DNA of 43,055 nt from positions 1-43,055 of the forward strand of contig JAFIEY010000057.1 in assembly GCA_020832345.1 (NCBI GenBank), read 5' to 3'. Below are positions 34,210 to 42,719 of the stretch, piece after piece (the first letter of the stretch is position 1; each line of letters opens with the position of its first letter). This DNA is from Cryomorphaceae bacterium (GTDB lineage Bacteria; Bacteroidota; Bacteroidia; Flavobacteriales; Schleiferiaceae). The translations under genes were made by a program, and so were the position numbers. The notes beneath the pieces are model-generated. The model did no database searches. It saw nothing but the letters and a program-made list of their open reading frames with translations, and had not been told where the DNA came from.

Positions 34210-34938
34210 CTATCCCAGCAGTGTTTTAAGAATTAAATCCCGCGTCTCGTCCCGCAAGTCCTTTTCATTCTTTCCGACCACCGAAATGGGCGGATGTATA
34301 ATGGCCCGAACCCGCCCGGGATAACCGCCTTGAGTAATGTGATACGGTTGATGCCGCTTGGTATCCGGAAAAGTAATGGGCAAAATATCCACCCCCTCCT
34401 CTACCGCCAACCGAAAGGCGCCAATTTTAAATGGCCATAAATCTATGTTTGAATCGGTTGGCACACCTCCCTCCGGATAAATACACAAACCCAAATTTTC
34501 ACGCAAGCGACTTCGGGCTTCAAAAAACACATCCCGGCGCGATGCCAGACTTTTTCTATCAACCAAAATATTGGTACGTTTATAAAAATATCCGAAAATC
34601 GGCAAACGCTCCAATTCCTTTTTTCCGATAAACATAAACACATTTGGAATGGTGACATAAGTCATCATGATGTCCAACATGGACGTATGATTCGCCACAA
34701 TAATGTAGGTTTTTTTTCGATCAATCAATTTCCGGTTTTTTACCACTGGTATAAAACCAGAAAGAATTAAAACCAAATAGGCCCAAACCCTGGCAAAAAC
34801 AAAGAATAAGGGATACCACTTTTTTCGCAGTGAAAAAAGCGTAATAAATGGAAAAACCACAACGATGGCCAGAAAAACCGCCACAAAAAACCACAATCGC
34901 CAAAGCAATTGGAACGGGTAAAGAATTTTGGATAACAT
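34210..34938 (-). CDS. plsC: 1-acyl-sn-glycerol-3-phosphate acyltransferase
   Basis: The 242-residue membrane enzyme acylates lysophosphatidic acid to phosphatidic acid, the substrate of CdsA. It has two N-terminal hydrophobic segments (about 10-38 and 50-66), the catalytic motif NHTSMLD (HX4D), a glycerol-phosphate-binding region FIGKKELERLPIFGYFYKRTNILVDR and the YPEGGVP block, a variant of the usual PEGTRS. The start lies 53 bp from the divergent trpS start, so the two promoters share this short gap. PlsC-like enzymes with other acyl acceptors cannot be excluded. Confidence 0.88.
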   Translation of the reverse strand: MLSKILYPFQLLWRLWFFVAVFLAIVVVFPFITLFSLRKKWYPLFFVFARVWAYLVLILSGFIPVVKNRKLIDRKKTYIIVANHTSMLDIMMTYVTIPNVFMFIGKKELERLPIFGYFYKRTNILVDRKSLASRRDVFFEARSRLRENLGLCIYPEGGVPTDSNIDLWPFKIGAFRLAVEEGVDILPITFPDTKRHQPYHITQGGYPGRVRAIIHPPISVVGKNEKDLRDETRDLILKTLLG

Positions 34939-34991
34939 CCGGCAAAAGTAACATCGGTCTGATTACCTTTGCCCGCAAAATTTCAAGTATA

Positions 34992-35969
34992 ATGGCTCGA
35001 TTACTCACCGGAATTCAAAGCTCAGGAGAACAGCACCTCGGAAATTTATTGGGCGCCCTGGCTCCCGCCATCGAACTTTCTCAACAACCCGGCAACGATG
35101 CTTTTTACTTTATCGCCGATCTTCATTCGCTAACCACCCTGCGCGATGGTGAACAGCGACGTCACAATACCAGAGCTGCCGCAGCCGCATGGCTATCCGC
35201 AGGGTTTGATTATCAAAAAAATACGTTTTACCGCCAGAGCGATCTCGCCGGACTGGTCAACGAACTCACCTGGTATCTCGGGTGTTTTGCCCCATACCCC
35301 ATGCTGGCTAATGCTCACTCGTTTAAAGACAAATCCGACCGTCTCAGCGATGTCAATGCCGGATTGTTTTATTACCCCGTCTTAATGGCCGCCGATATCC
35401 TCCTGTACGATGCAAATTTCGTCCCTGTGGGAAAAGACCAAAAACAGCACCTGGAAATTACCCGCGACATGGCACAGGCGCTAAACAACAGTTGTGGAGA
35501 AGAACTTTTGGTCATGCCGGAACCTCTCATCCGCGAGGAAGTTATGACCATTCCCGGTACGGATGGCCGAAAAATGAGTAAGTCATACGGAAATACAATT
35601 AATATATTTGGTCCGGCCAAAACTTTGAAAAAACAAGTGATGGGCATCATAACGGATAGCACCCCATTGGAATCGCCTAAAAATCCCGACACCTGCAATG
35701 TGGTTACCCTATATAAACTCGTGGCCACCAAAAATCAAATTGCCGAAATGGAGGCCAACTATCGCAAGGGCGGTTACGGTTACGGACATGCGAAAAAAGA
35801 ATTACTGGGCGTGTTGACCGAGAAATACGGCGAAATGCGGGAAAATTATGCACGATGGATGGAGCGTCCCGATGATTTAGAGGATATACTTAAAATGGGT
35901 GCGGAAAAAGCCCGCCCTATTGCCCAGGCTGTTTTGGCGAGGGTGAGAGGCAAATTGGGTTTTAATTAG
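34992..35969 (+). CDS. trpS: Tryptophanyl-tRNA synthetase
   Basis: The 325-residue class I synthetase charges tRNA-Trp. The HIGH-equivalent GEQHLGN (about 12-18) and the KMSKS loop GRKMSKSYGN are both intact. The region FYFIADLHSLTTLR and the VNAGLFYYPVLMAADILLYDANFVPVGKDQKQHLEITRD core are typical of TrpRS. I start at ATG 34992 (MARLLTGIQSSG), not at the longer frame from 34848, which overlaps plsC on the other strand. Full length for bacterial TrpRS. Confidence 0.96.
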   Translation: MARLLTGIQSSGEQHLGNLLGALAPAIELSQQPGNDAFYFIADLHSLTTLRDGEQRRHNTRAAAAAWLSAGFDYQKNTFYRQSDLAGLVNELTWYLGCFAPYPMLANAHSFKDKSDRLSDVNAGLFYYPVLMAADILLYDANFVPVGKDQKQHLEITRDMAQALNNSCGEELLVMPEPLIREEVMTIPGTDGRKMSKSYGNTINIFGPAKTLKKQVMGIITDSTPLESPKNPDTCNVVTLYKLVATKNQIAEMEANYRKGGYGYGHAKKELLGVLTEKYGEMRENYARWMERPDDLEDILKMGAEKARPIAQAVLARVRGKLGFN

Positions 35970-36055
35970 TGTCTGTCCATAAAGTCAAATTGGATGAACA
36001 AGAAAGTTTCAGATAAAGGCTTGCACTCCGTGTAAATAGCGGGAAAAAATAGTGC

Positions 36056-36081
36056 GTTTACGGTAGTAAACAACTTTTTTT
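36056..36081 (+). terminator. Possible weak terminator after trpS
   Basis: GTTTAC GGTA GTAAAC forms a 6-bp stem with a 4-base loop and is followed by a run of T. The stem is AT-rich and short, so confidence is low. Confidence 0.3.
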
Positions 36082-36156
36082 ACCAAACCCCAACCCTAAA
36101 ACCTTCAGTAAGGGCAGGCATAACGCAGCTATCAGATACCTTATAAACAGCCACTA

Positions 36157-36321
36157 GGGCGCCAATTCGGGCTATCCGTTTCAAGTCCTCGTGCCCACCC
36201 CCGCCGGGTCAGCGGCGTGCGGGGTCTGGCTCGTATCCTCACCAGCCTCCGCCGCTCGCGTCCCGGCAGGTGGTGTCCACTGTGGGCTTTCCACTGCTAT
36301 CCCGGGCGCGAACCTGGGTGG
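36157..36321. repeat. GC-rich structured 165-bp repeat, copy A
   Basis: Begins GGGCGCCAATTCGGGC and ends GCGCGAACCTGGGTGG, with about 8 differences over 165 bp from copy B at 42736. It contains hairpins CGCCG/CGGCG and GCGGGGTCTGGC/ACCAGCCTCCGC, and paired arms GTG..ACC/GGT..CAC. Its high GC stands out sharply from the AT-rich surroundings. Phrases such as GGGCTTTCCACTGCTATCCC resemble dispersed structured repeats I recall from other Bacteroidota genomes. Orientation is the same in both copies. Confidence 0.85.
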
Positions 36322-36539
36322 ATTATAGTTTTTTGGTAATAATATTGATTGCTTATTCAAAATGTCAAAAAGCCCAACTATTTCGGTCAAAATGATTTAT
36401 AAATCAAATTGCTACTTGTGCGTAAATTTGCCATACATTGTTTGTAAAAAAATCAAAGAAAAAGGATGGAAAAAAGCCTTCTGCTAAGTTATGTTGGCAA
36501 ATTGCCCGGGCATTCAATTAACATTTAGATTATCTGTTT

Positions 36540-37814
36540 ATGACAAATAAGGATTCAACATTTTGGTCAAAACCATTTATAAGTCTAAACTCTTTTGCAG
36601 TAATTTCATTGGCGTTATTGTTATTAGGTGTCATCTCTTATTACATTGTCAGGTTCGCACCTCCATTTGTTATTGGTGATAGATTAAACCTTTTAGCGCC
36701 AATTTATTTAGACCAAAATTTTCTCCAAGGATTTTTTCACCAACACGGATCCCATTTTTTAGGTGTCACACATTTAATTACCAGCTTTTTTGTATTTCTT
36801 GCAGGAAAATCACCTTTCATCGATTTATATTCCGGATTGTTTACCACAGCATTATTGGTAACGCTTTTATTGGTTTTTCGCCGACGGTACATTGATTTAC
36901 CAATAGGCATAAATGACGTAATTATTTTATTGTTTGCCTTGAGCCTTGCACCGGCAAAGAGTTTTTATTTTTTCCCGCATATACATTTGATGCTACCGAT
37001 TTTCACGCTTTTATTTTCCCTTTCATGGTATATTAAATGGGGTTACATTAAAATTATTTTTCAGTGTATTTTAATGTTTTTGGCAGCGTTTAGTGGTTAC
37101 GCATTTATTGCTCTAATGGGTTTTGTGGTTATGGATATTTTCAAATATTTTGTTGATCGCAAAAAGTTGATGGATATTTGGATTGAAATTTTAGTTAAGG
37201 GAGTAGTTTTATTGTTCACAGGTGGTTTGTTTATTTTTCTATATAATTATCCGGCAGGTAATCCAAATGGTGACGAAGGTCTTTCCGTAAGTTATATTAT
37301 TCAAATGCTTCAAAACGCAACAGGGACAGCTTGGTCAAATAAAGGCAGCTATGTTTTCCCTTTCCTGTTGGTGTTTTTGGTATTTGTGCTAATCAGGTTA
37401 TTTAAGGTGTTTTCAATAAAGAAAAATATAGCTGTGCTAAACTTGATTGTTGCAATCTTTTTGTTTGTAATTATTAGTGGCATCAAGCGCTCCGGCGATA
37501 TAGAAAGTGCAGGTCATGCACAACGGTATTTTTCTACCATGGTGTTGCTTCCCATTAGTGTTTATTTTATCAGCACCGCTTACTTAAACCACTTTATGGT
37601 GAAAATTGGATGGTGGTTTTTTGCTTTTTGTGTATATCTGCTTCCACTAAAGCCAGCCATTTCAGATGGTCAATATTTTAAGGAAAAAGTAATTTTATGG
37701 GAAAGCTGTCTGGAAAAAAACAAAGATTTTCAATACTGTAATGATGCCGTTGAATTGGAGGTTGTGCCAAATGCTAAAAAATACAAAGACCTATACCTGA
37801 AAATAAATACATAG
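36540..37814 (+). CDS. Polytopic membrane protein, possible GT-C-type glycosyltransferase
   Basis: The 424-residue protein has about ten hydrophobic segments across its length and a short hydrophilic C-terminus (KEKVILWESCLEKNKDFQYC). The first long loop is IGDRLNLLAPIYLDQNFLQGFFHQHGSHFLG. Similar proteins in polysaccharide loci are annotated as membrane proteins of GT-C type, but I see no DE/DD motif as clear as in the gene at 7953. It converges on a DPM1-like glycosyltransferase, with 41 bp between stops, so a surface-glycan role is plausible. Confidence 0.6.
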   Translation: MTNKDSTFWSKPFISLNSFAVISLALLLLGVISYYIVRFAPPFVIGDRLNLLAPIYLDQNFLQGFFHQHGSHFLGVTHLITSFFVFLAGKSPFIDLYSGLFTTALLVTLLLVFRRRYIDLPIGINDVIILLFALSLAPAKSFYFFPHIHLMLPIFTLLFSLSWYIKWGYIKIIFQCILMFLAAFSGYAFIALMGFVVMDIFKYFVDRKKLMDIWIEILVKGVVLLFTGGLFIFLYNYPAGNPNGDEGLSVSYIIQMLQNATGTAWSNKGSYVFPFLLVFLVFVLIRLFKVFSIKKNIAVLNLIVAIFLFVIISGIKRSGDIESAGHAQRYFSTMVLLPISVYFISTAYLNHFMVKIGWWFFAFCVYLLPLKPAISDGQYFKEKVILWESCLEKNKDFQYCNDAVELEVVPNAKKYKDLYLKINT

Positions 37815-37855
37815 AAATAATTCCGTTGTTTTTGTGTTGATTTTTCAGGTAATTG

Positions 37856-38578
37856 CTACAATTTTGGTTTTAACTTGAGACTTAAAATGAGTTTGGAAAA
37901 GTTTAGTAATTCCCGGAATAATAGGCTAATTTTCACATTGGGAATTTTGGTTTCATTTTTTAGAAGCACGACCTCACTACCAATGGCAATTGAATTATCT
38001 CTTGATGCTAAATAGATAAATTCAATATCATATAGGTAGCTGTTGGTTTTAGTTTGCAAAAACACCTTCTTTCCAATTTTATTAAATCCCTTTAATCCAC
38101 ACTGAGTATCATCAACTGGGAGTTTGAGGAGTTTCTTGGTAATTAATCGCAGAGATTTTGAAAGTTTTGTTCTTTGTGCCGGAATATTATTGTAATACGC
38201 TTCGCTTCTAACGCCAAGGCAGATGTCCAAGTTGTTGTTTTTTAGTTCGTTAAAAAGGTTGATAAAACTATTGTTTGTGTATGGGAAATCAATATCGGTA
38301 ACAATAATATAATCGCCCTTCGCTTGTTCAACCCCTTTTCTTAATGTATATCCCTTTCCCATGTTTTTGTTATTTTCCAGGTATATAAATAGTGGAATAC
38401 TGTTGGTTAGGTTTTTCACCATATAGTTTTCTATACCATAATTAGCTCCATCATTTACTAAAATAATAGATATTTCAACCTCTGGTAATGTCGCGCACAA
38501 TTGTTTATAATTGTCAATTACGGTTGTTTCCCAACCTACCGTGGGGTTAAAGCAAGGCAATACAATATCTAAAGTCAT
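37856..38578 (-). CDS. GT2 glycosyltransferase, polyprenyl-phosphate sugar synthase-like
   Basis: The 240-residue enzyme has the GT-A start DIVLPCFNPTVGW, ISIILVNDGAN, the MGKGYTLRKGVEQAKGDYIIVTDIDFPY block with its DxD (DID) and the later LPVDDTQCGLKGF, typical of dolichol/polyprenyl-phosphate mannose or glucose synthases. No C-terminal transmembrane pair is present. Such enzymes load sugars onto polyprenyl phosphate, the donor used by GT-C/GT39 transferases; two candidate acceptors of such donors (7953, 36540) are in the window. Sugar identity is not determined. Confidence 0.85.
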   Translation of the reverse strand: MTLDIVLPCFNPTVGWETTVIDNYKQLCATLPEVEISIILVNDGANYGIENYMVKNLTNSIPLFIYLENNKNMGKGYTLRKGVEQAKGDYIIVTDIDFPYTNNSFINLFNELKNNNLDICLGVRSEAYYNNIPAQRTKLSKSLRLITKKLLKLPVDDTQCGLKGFNKIGKKVFLQTKTNSYLYDIEFIYLASRDNSIAIGSEVVLLKNETKIPNVKISLLFRELLNFSKLILSLKLKPKL

Positions 38579-38724
38579 TTAATCTAGGTTCAGTTTCTGC
38601 AAATTACATCAGAGATAAATTGCAAGTAAAAGTTAAATATTCTTTTTGGGAAAATGTTCCAATGTTGGTGTCAATTGAATCCAAATAAAACAAATTTATA
38701 GGCAACTGTTAAAAGCCTTATTTT

Positions 38725-38867
38725 TGAGTCTGCTCCAAAAAGTCCCATTCTGCCAAATCTTCCTTGTCGATAGACTTTTGAATTTTCACTAACAGTTAGT
38801 TAGCTGCGGTTCAAAAATCCCCACAGCGTCGATTTTGATTGAAATCATCCTTTTTGGAGGGGACTTA
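38725..38867 (+). mobile_element. MITE-like repeat, copy 6 (143 bp)
   Basis: Forward copy from TGAGTCTGCTCC to GGAGGGGACTTA, with a few inserted bases (CACAG) near the right arm. Flanked by TTTT on both sides, which fits a 4-bp duplication but is weak evidence in T-rich sequence. Confidence 0.82.
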
Positions 38868-39014
38868 TTTTTATATGGTAAATGGACATTTATTTGGATT
38901 GCTATATTAAAACAAAATATTGTAAAATGAAATCCGAATGAGAAAACTTTCTCACTACTTGTCCCAATACAAATTGACGCGAAGGATAATGCTTAATATT
39001 CGACAATTATATTT

Positions 39015-39152
39015 AGAGTCTGCTCTAAAAAGTCCCATTCTGCCAAAATCTTCCTAGTCGATAGACTTTTGAATCTTCACTAACAGCTGGTTAGCTGCGG
39101 TTCAAAAATCCCCTCGATTTTGATTGAAATCATCCCTTTTGGATTGGCCTCT
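39015..39152 (+). mobile_element. MITE-like repeat, copy 7 (138 bp)
   Basis: Forward copy starting AGAGTCTGCTCT and ending GGATTGGCCTCT, so both tips have diverged slightly. TATTT flanks both sides (39010-39014 and 39153-39157). It lies 147 bp after copy 6 in the same orientation. Confidence 0.82.
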
Positions 39153-39423
39153 TATTTTAAAACACCATCTCCCTCAAAAATCCTCTGTAGCTAAATTTCT
39201 ACTTTTCTTTATAGATAGGCAAAATTCGACAACAATCATTTCCAAATGGTCATATTTTAATATACTTTGCCTTGTGAAAAAACTAAATTTATGCATGTTA
39301 AAACCATGTAGTGTAATCATATATAAGTATGATTTGGTAAATTTTTTATTTACTTACTATTTTTATTTTTTCATATAAATGTCGTAACTTGCCTCTTTAA
39401 TAAAACCCAAAAGTATTTGCTTT

Positions 39424-39630
39424 ATGATACAATCCTATACCCAAAAATTGGCAAAGTTGTTTAAGCCTTCTTTTTTTGTCCGCATTGGCTCACTTGTTTT
39501 TCTATTTCCAGAAATGCTCTGGGCACAACCCCAGCCGCCAGGGGCTCCTTCCCCAATTGATGGCGGACTGGTTGCCCTGCTCGCTGCGGGTGCATTTTAT
39601 GGTGTGAAAAAATACCGTCAGCAAAAATAA
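39424..39630 (+). CDS. Small PID-CTERM-like sorting-tail protein
   Basis: The 68-residue protein has a signal peptide (residues about 18-34, ending MLWAQ), a short Pro-rich mature part (PQPPGAPS), the motif PIDGGLVALLAAGAFYG and a basic tail KKYRQQK. This Pro-Ile-Asp-Gly-Gly, hydrophobic helix, basic-end layout matches the PID-CTERM type of protein-sorting signal I recall from Flavobacteriia, thought to be processed by a dedicated membrane enzyme. Almost nothing is left between signal peptide and tail. The T9SS-type GLUG gene starts 92 bp downstream. Reality of the gene is supported by both signals in one short frame. Confidence 0.8.
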   Translation: MIQSYTQKLAKLFKPSFFVRIGSLVFLFPEMLWAQPQPPGAPSPIDGGLVALLAAGAFYGVKKYRQQK

Positions 39631-39722
39631 TTTTTACCTCAAGCTTTATATTTATGTAAACGCCACACTTTTTGTCCCTGGCGGCTTCACATTTTCCCTT
39701 TCTCAAAAATAACCCCATCCAC

Positions 39723-42719
39723 ATGAAAAAGTCACTATCCCTTAGCTTTTTACTCTCCTTCTTATTTATGTCCATGGCCTTTGGGCAAACCACCACCAGA
39801 CCATCAGGTGTGCAACCAAGCGGCAATGGCTCTTCCGCCACCCCTTACCAAATTGCCACCATCGAAAACCTCGTGTGGCTGGCTGATAATTCTTCTACCT
39901 GGTCAGTCAACACCTATTTTATCCAGACTTCAGATATCAATCTCGACGGCTGTGAACAATGGGATAATGGTAAAGGCTGGAAGCCTATTGGAAATTATAC
40001 CGATGCTTTTAGAGGCAGGTATGATGGGGGTGGGCATACCATCTCAAATCTAAACATTGAACGCCAAACCACAAGTGATGGCGGACACGGTGTTGGTTTA
40101 TTCGGGGTAGTAGGCGCTACACAACAAAGCCCAAGAGCTGTTGGGCAACTGACAACATTAGATCAAACCATTTATGTCAAAAATCTCATCATGGAAAACT
40201 GCACCGTAAAAGGCTTGCACGCTTCCGGGGTAGTTGTAGGTCGCGTTTTTGGACTCCTAGGCACTTCGGTGGAAAACTGTAAGGTGCTACAAAGTTATGT
40301 AGAAGGCACAAGGACAGTGGGTGCCGTTGTAGGTGCCAGCAATAGTGAGTATATCGGTAGGGCCAATGTTGCCGACCGACCCATGATGCGCCAATGCGTG
40401 GCTAAAAATTGCACCATTCAAGGTGTAAGGGGAACGGTGCAGTCAGCAGCACAAAATGAAACCAACCCCAACCAAAAGTTTGGCGCAGTAGTAGGCTGTA
40501 CCCAGCGGGGCAGGGTGGAAAACTCTTATGCCTTGGACTGTCAGGTTATTATAAATGACAGCATAAACCTCAACAATGAAACCTACGCCACGGGAATTGA
40601 ACGCATTGGCGGTATTTCAGGTTGTCTTTCAGAAGGTGCCGCAGTGGTGAATTCATACAACACAACTACCTTTGACTTCTCAAATTGCAGTTCTTGTTCA
40701 AGCTTTATTGGCCCCTTAGTAGGCTTCGACGATCCAGAATTTGGCAATTACGACGGCGCAGATATTTTATCCAATTCCTATTATAATGTAGATTACTACA
40801 ATGCAAATACGGGCTTATTTACCAATAACAATGGAGGTGCGCGCACAGAGGCTCAACTTAAAAATCGAGATTTTTATGCACAAGCATGGCTTTTCGTGGA
40901 ACCCAATGATGAGGGTATTTGGGCGATTAACAGTGCGGCAAATGACGGATTTCCGTATTTATTTTGGGAGGATTTAGATGCAACGCAAACCTTGGATTTA
41001 ATTTGGATCGGCACGGCAAATAATGATATAAATAATAGCAGTAATTGGAAAAATGGTAGTCCTCCAAATTTGAATAATGGGCAAGCTCGCTTTACCATTG
41101 CCCCCGGAGCCAAAATGGGCTTGAATATTTCGGATGGTAATGTAAAAAGGGTTTTTGTGGAAAAAAACGCCGAATTAATCATCAGACCCGGAGCCGTTTT
41201 GGAAGTAGAAGAGCAAATTGATGTCCTGGGAAAAATTGTAATAGAATCTGATGCACTCAATAATTACGGGCAACTAAAATTCAACATTTACGAATCCAGT
41301 GATAGTGACTCCCTTAATGGAATGGTGGATTTTGAAATGAAATTATCCGGTAACGGATGGCACAACATCAGTAGTCCCTTTACCGAAACCGTAGCCGATA
41401 GTTTTGGTCCCGGAAGAATAAGCACCGATTTTCACCCAAATGCCCGTAACTTTTTTGGCTGGAACGCAAGTGCCACCGGCTCCAATGCGTATAATTATAC
41501 TGAAGTACTCAAAGGTGAAGACACATTATTGGGTGGACATGGGTATATTGCCTATTTCGGCACCAATGGCATCATGGATTCACTGGATGAAGAATACACC
41601 ATTCGATTTAGTGGTTACCCCATAAGCGAAGTAAACCCTTCTTTGTTTTTTTCCACCAAAAGTGCCACATCAAGTCCGATAGAGTTTGTTGGTGATGGCG
41701 CCGGCGCAGACGACGGTTGGAATCTCATCGCCAATCCCTTCACCTGTGTACTCGATTTTTATGCCTTAGGCTTGGGAAGCAACGGCACAAATAACAGTTT
41801 TTATATCTGGGATCCCACCGCCAACAAATATAAGTTTTGGTCCGGCGCTTCCGGTGATGAAAGCAGTGAACCCAACGTTGCTCCTTTCCAATCATTCTGG
41901 ATGCAAACCAATAACAATCTTCCTTCAAATGCGACCTTACCCCTTTTAATGAATGCGCACGGAATTTTAGTTGCCCCAGATGCACCGCCATTTCTCCGCC
42001 CCAAAAAAGCGTATGATCGCGTCGTATTACATATAGAAGAAACGCAAAACCCGGCCAATAACGATTATGCCGTAGTCGCGTTTATCCCCGAAACCAACGA
42101 CGGATTCGATGGGCAATGGGACGCTCATAAGATGAGAAACGGAGCTGAGCACCCCAACATTTTTACCCGGGACAGCACGGGCTACGTCCTAGCCGTAAAT
42201 GCCATCGACTTTGACGCAGATTATACCGGCATAAAAACACTTCCACTCTCGGTTGATGGTTATCAAGATGGCCGCTCATATACCATTTCACTCGACAAAT
42301 GGCATTTGCTGAATCCTTACCATGTGTATTTGGAAGACCTCAAAACAGAAACCCTCCACGACTTGGTCAATGATAACTTTAGCTTTGTCTATGACGAAAA
42401 TTTAGACGACCGATTTGTGATTCACTTCCAATCCATAACCGTGAGCAACCAAACCTTTGAAGACGCTCTGAACAGCAAGAACAACGCCTTCAAAATGTGG
42501 ATTTACGAGGGGGTTGGATATTTTGAGCCGACATTTGACGGTCCGGCAAACATCGAAGTCATGGATCTCAACGGAAAAGTATTGCAAGCCGAAAAGGCCC
42601 AATTCCGCAATGGCACCCAGCATACATTTCAAATGCCAAACGCCGCCGCCGGAGTTTATACGCTTCGGGTACAAGGGGGTGGTCTTAACAAGACCATCAA
42701 GTTTTTTTATACACAGTAA
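39723..42719 (+). CDS. Large T9SS-secreted GLUG-motif surface protein
   Basis: The 998-residue protein has a signal peptide (KKSLSLSFLLSFLFMSMAFG). Residues about 25-330 contain repeated GLUG-like beta-helix units (VGLFGVVGAT, VGAVVGASNSE, FGAVVGCTQRGRVENSYALD, IGGISGCLSEGAAVVNSYN). The middle contains NNSSNWKNGSPPN and a beta-solenoid-like stretch, then two GW-N-I-S/ANPF units (GWHNISSPF, GWNLIANPFTC) common in Bacteroidota adhesin-type proteins. The last about 75 residues are a T9SS sorting domain (IEVMDLNGKVL, AAGVYTLRVQ, KTIKFFYTQ). Probably a surface-exposed adhesin. ATG 39723 is chosen at the signal peptide. Confidence 0.88.
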   Translation: MKKSLSLSFLLSFLFMSMAFGQTTTRPSGVQPSGNGSSATPYQIATIENLVWLADNSSTWSVNTYFIQTSDINLDGCEQWDNGKGWKPIGNYTDAFRGRYDGGGHTISNLNIERQTTSDGGHGVGLFGVVGATQQSPRAVGQLTTLDQTIYVKNLIMENCTVKGLHASGVVVGRVFGLLGTSVENCKVLQSYVEGTRTVGAVVGASNSEYIGRANVADRPMMRQCVAKNCTIQGVRGTVQSAAQNETNPNQKFGAVVGCTQRGRVENSYALDCQVIINDSINLNNETYATGIERIGGISGCLSEGAAVVNSYNTTTFDFSNCSSCSSFIGPLVGFDDPEFGNYDGADILSNSYYNVDYYNANTGLFTNNNGGARTEAQLKNRDFYAQAWLFVEPNDEGIWAINSAANDGFPYLFWEDLDATQTLDLIWIGTANNDINNSSNWKNGSPPNLNNGQARFTIAPGAKMGLNISDGNVKRVFVEKNAELIIRPGAVLEVEEQIDVLGKIVIESDALNNYGQLKFNIYESSDSDSLNGMVDFEMKLSGNGWHNISSPFTETVADSFGPGRISTDFHPNARNFFGWNASATGSNAYNYTEVLKGEDTLLGGHGYIAYFGTNGIMDSLDEEYTIRFSGYPISEVNPSLFFSTKSATSSPIEFVGDGAGADDGWNLIANPFTCVLDFYALGLGSNGTNNSFYIWDPTANKYKFWSGASGDESSEPNVAPFQSFWMQTNNNLPSNATLPLLMNAHGILVAPDAPPFLRPKKAYDRVVLHIEETQNPANNDYAVVAFIPETNDGFDGQWDAHKMRNGAEHPNIFTRDSTGYVLAVNAIDFDADYTGIKTLPLSVDGYQDGRSYTISLDKWHLLNPYHVYLEDLKTETLHDLVNDNFSFVYDENLDDRFVIHFQSITVSNQTFEDALNSKNNAFKMWIYEGVGYFEPTFDGPANIEVMDLNGKVLQAEKAQFRNGTQHTFQMPNAAAGVYTLRVQGGGLNKTIKFFYTQ

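Larger units (their letters stand above)
35970..36539. other. 570-bp intergenic region with GC-rich repeat
   Basis: After the trpS stop there is a weak hairpin plus T-run (36056-36081), then the 165-bp GC-rich repeat at 36157, then AT-rich sequence with a TAnnTTTG match (TAAATTTG, 36423-36430) leading to the next gene. Small open frames here lie inside the repeat and are not considered genes. Confidence 0.6.
38579..39423. other. 845-bp intergenic region with two MITE copies
   Basis: It holds repeats at 38725-38867 and 39015-39152 in the same orientation, and between them a perfect 16-bp palindrome TGAGAAAACTTTCTCA (38939-38954). The remainder, AT-rich, leads to the PID-CTERM gene. Open frames here (for example 39124-39378) start in a repeat and show no protein-like features. 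Confidence 0.6.

Noticed and set aside
36181-36390. 69-codon minus-strand frame in the GC-rich repeat
   Set aside because: GC-rich repeat sequence opens spurious frames; the other copy gives a different frame and no shared protein.
38811-38821. GGTTCAAAAATCC resembling a tRNA T-loop in several repeats
   Set aside because: No cloverleaf arms, anticodon stem or acceptor end can be drawn; it is part of the repeat hairpin.
1326-39152. CRISPR array
   Set aside because: The repeats are about 140 bp, irregularly dispersed in both orientations and have no spacer periodicity or cas genes.
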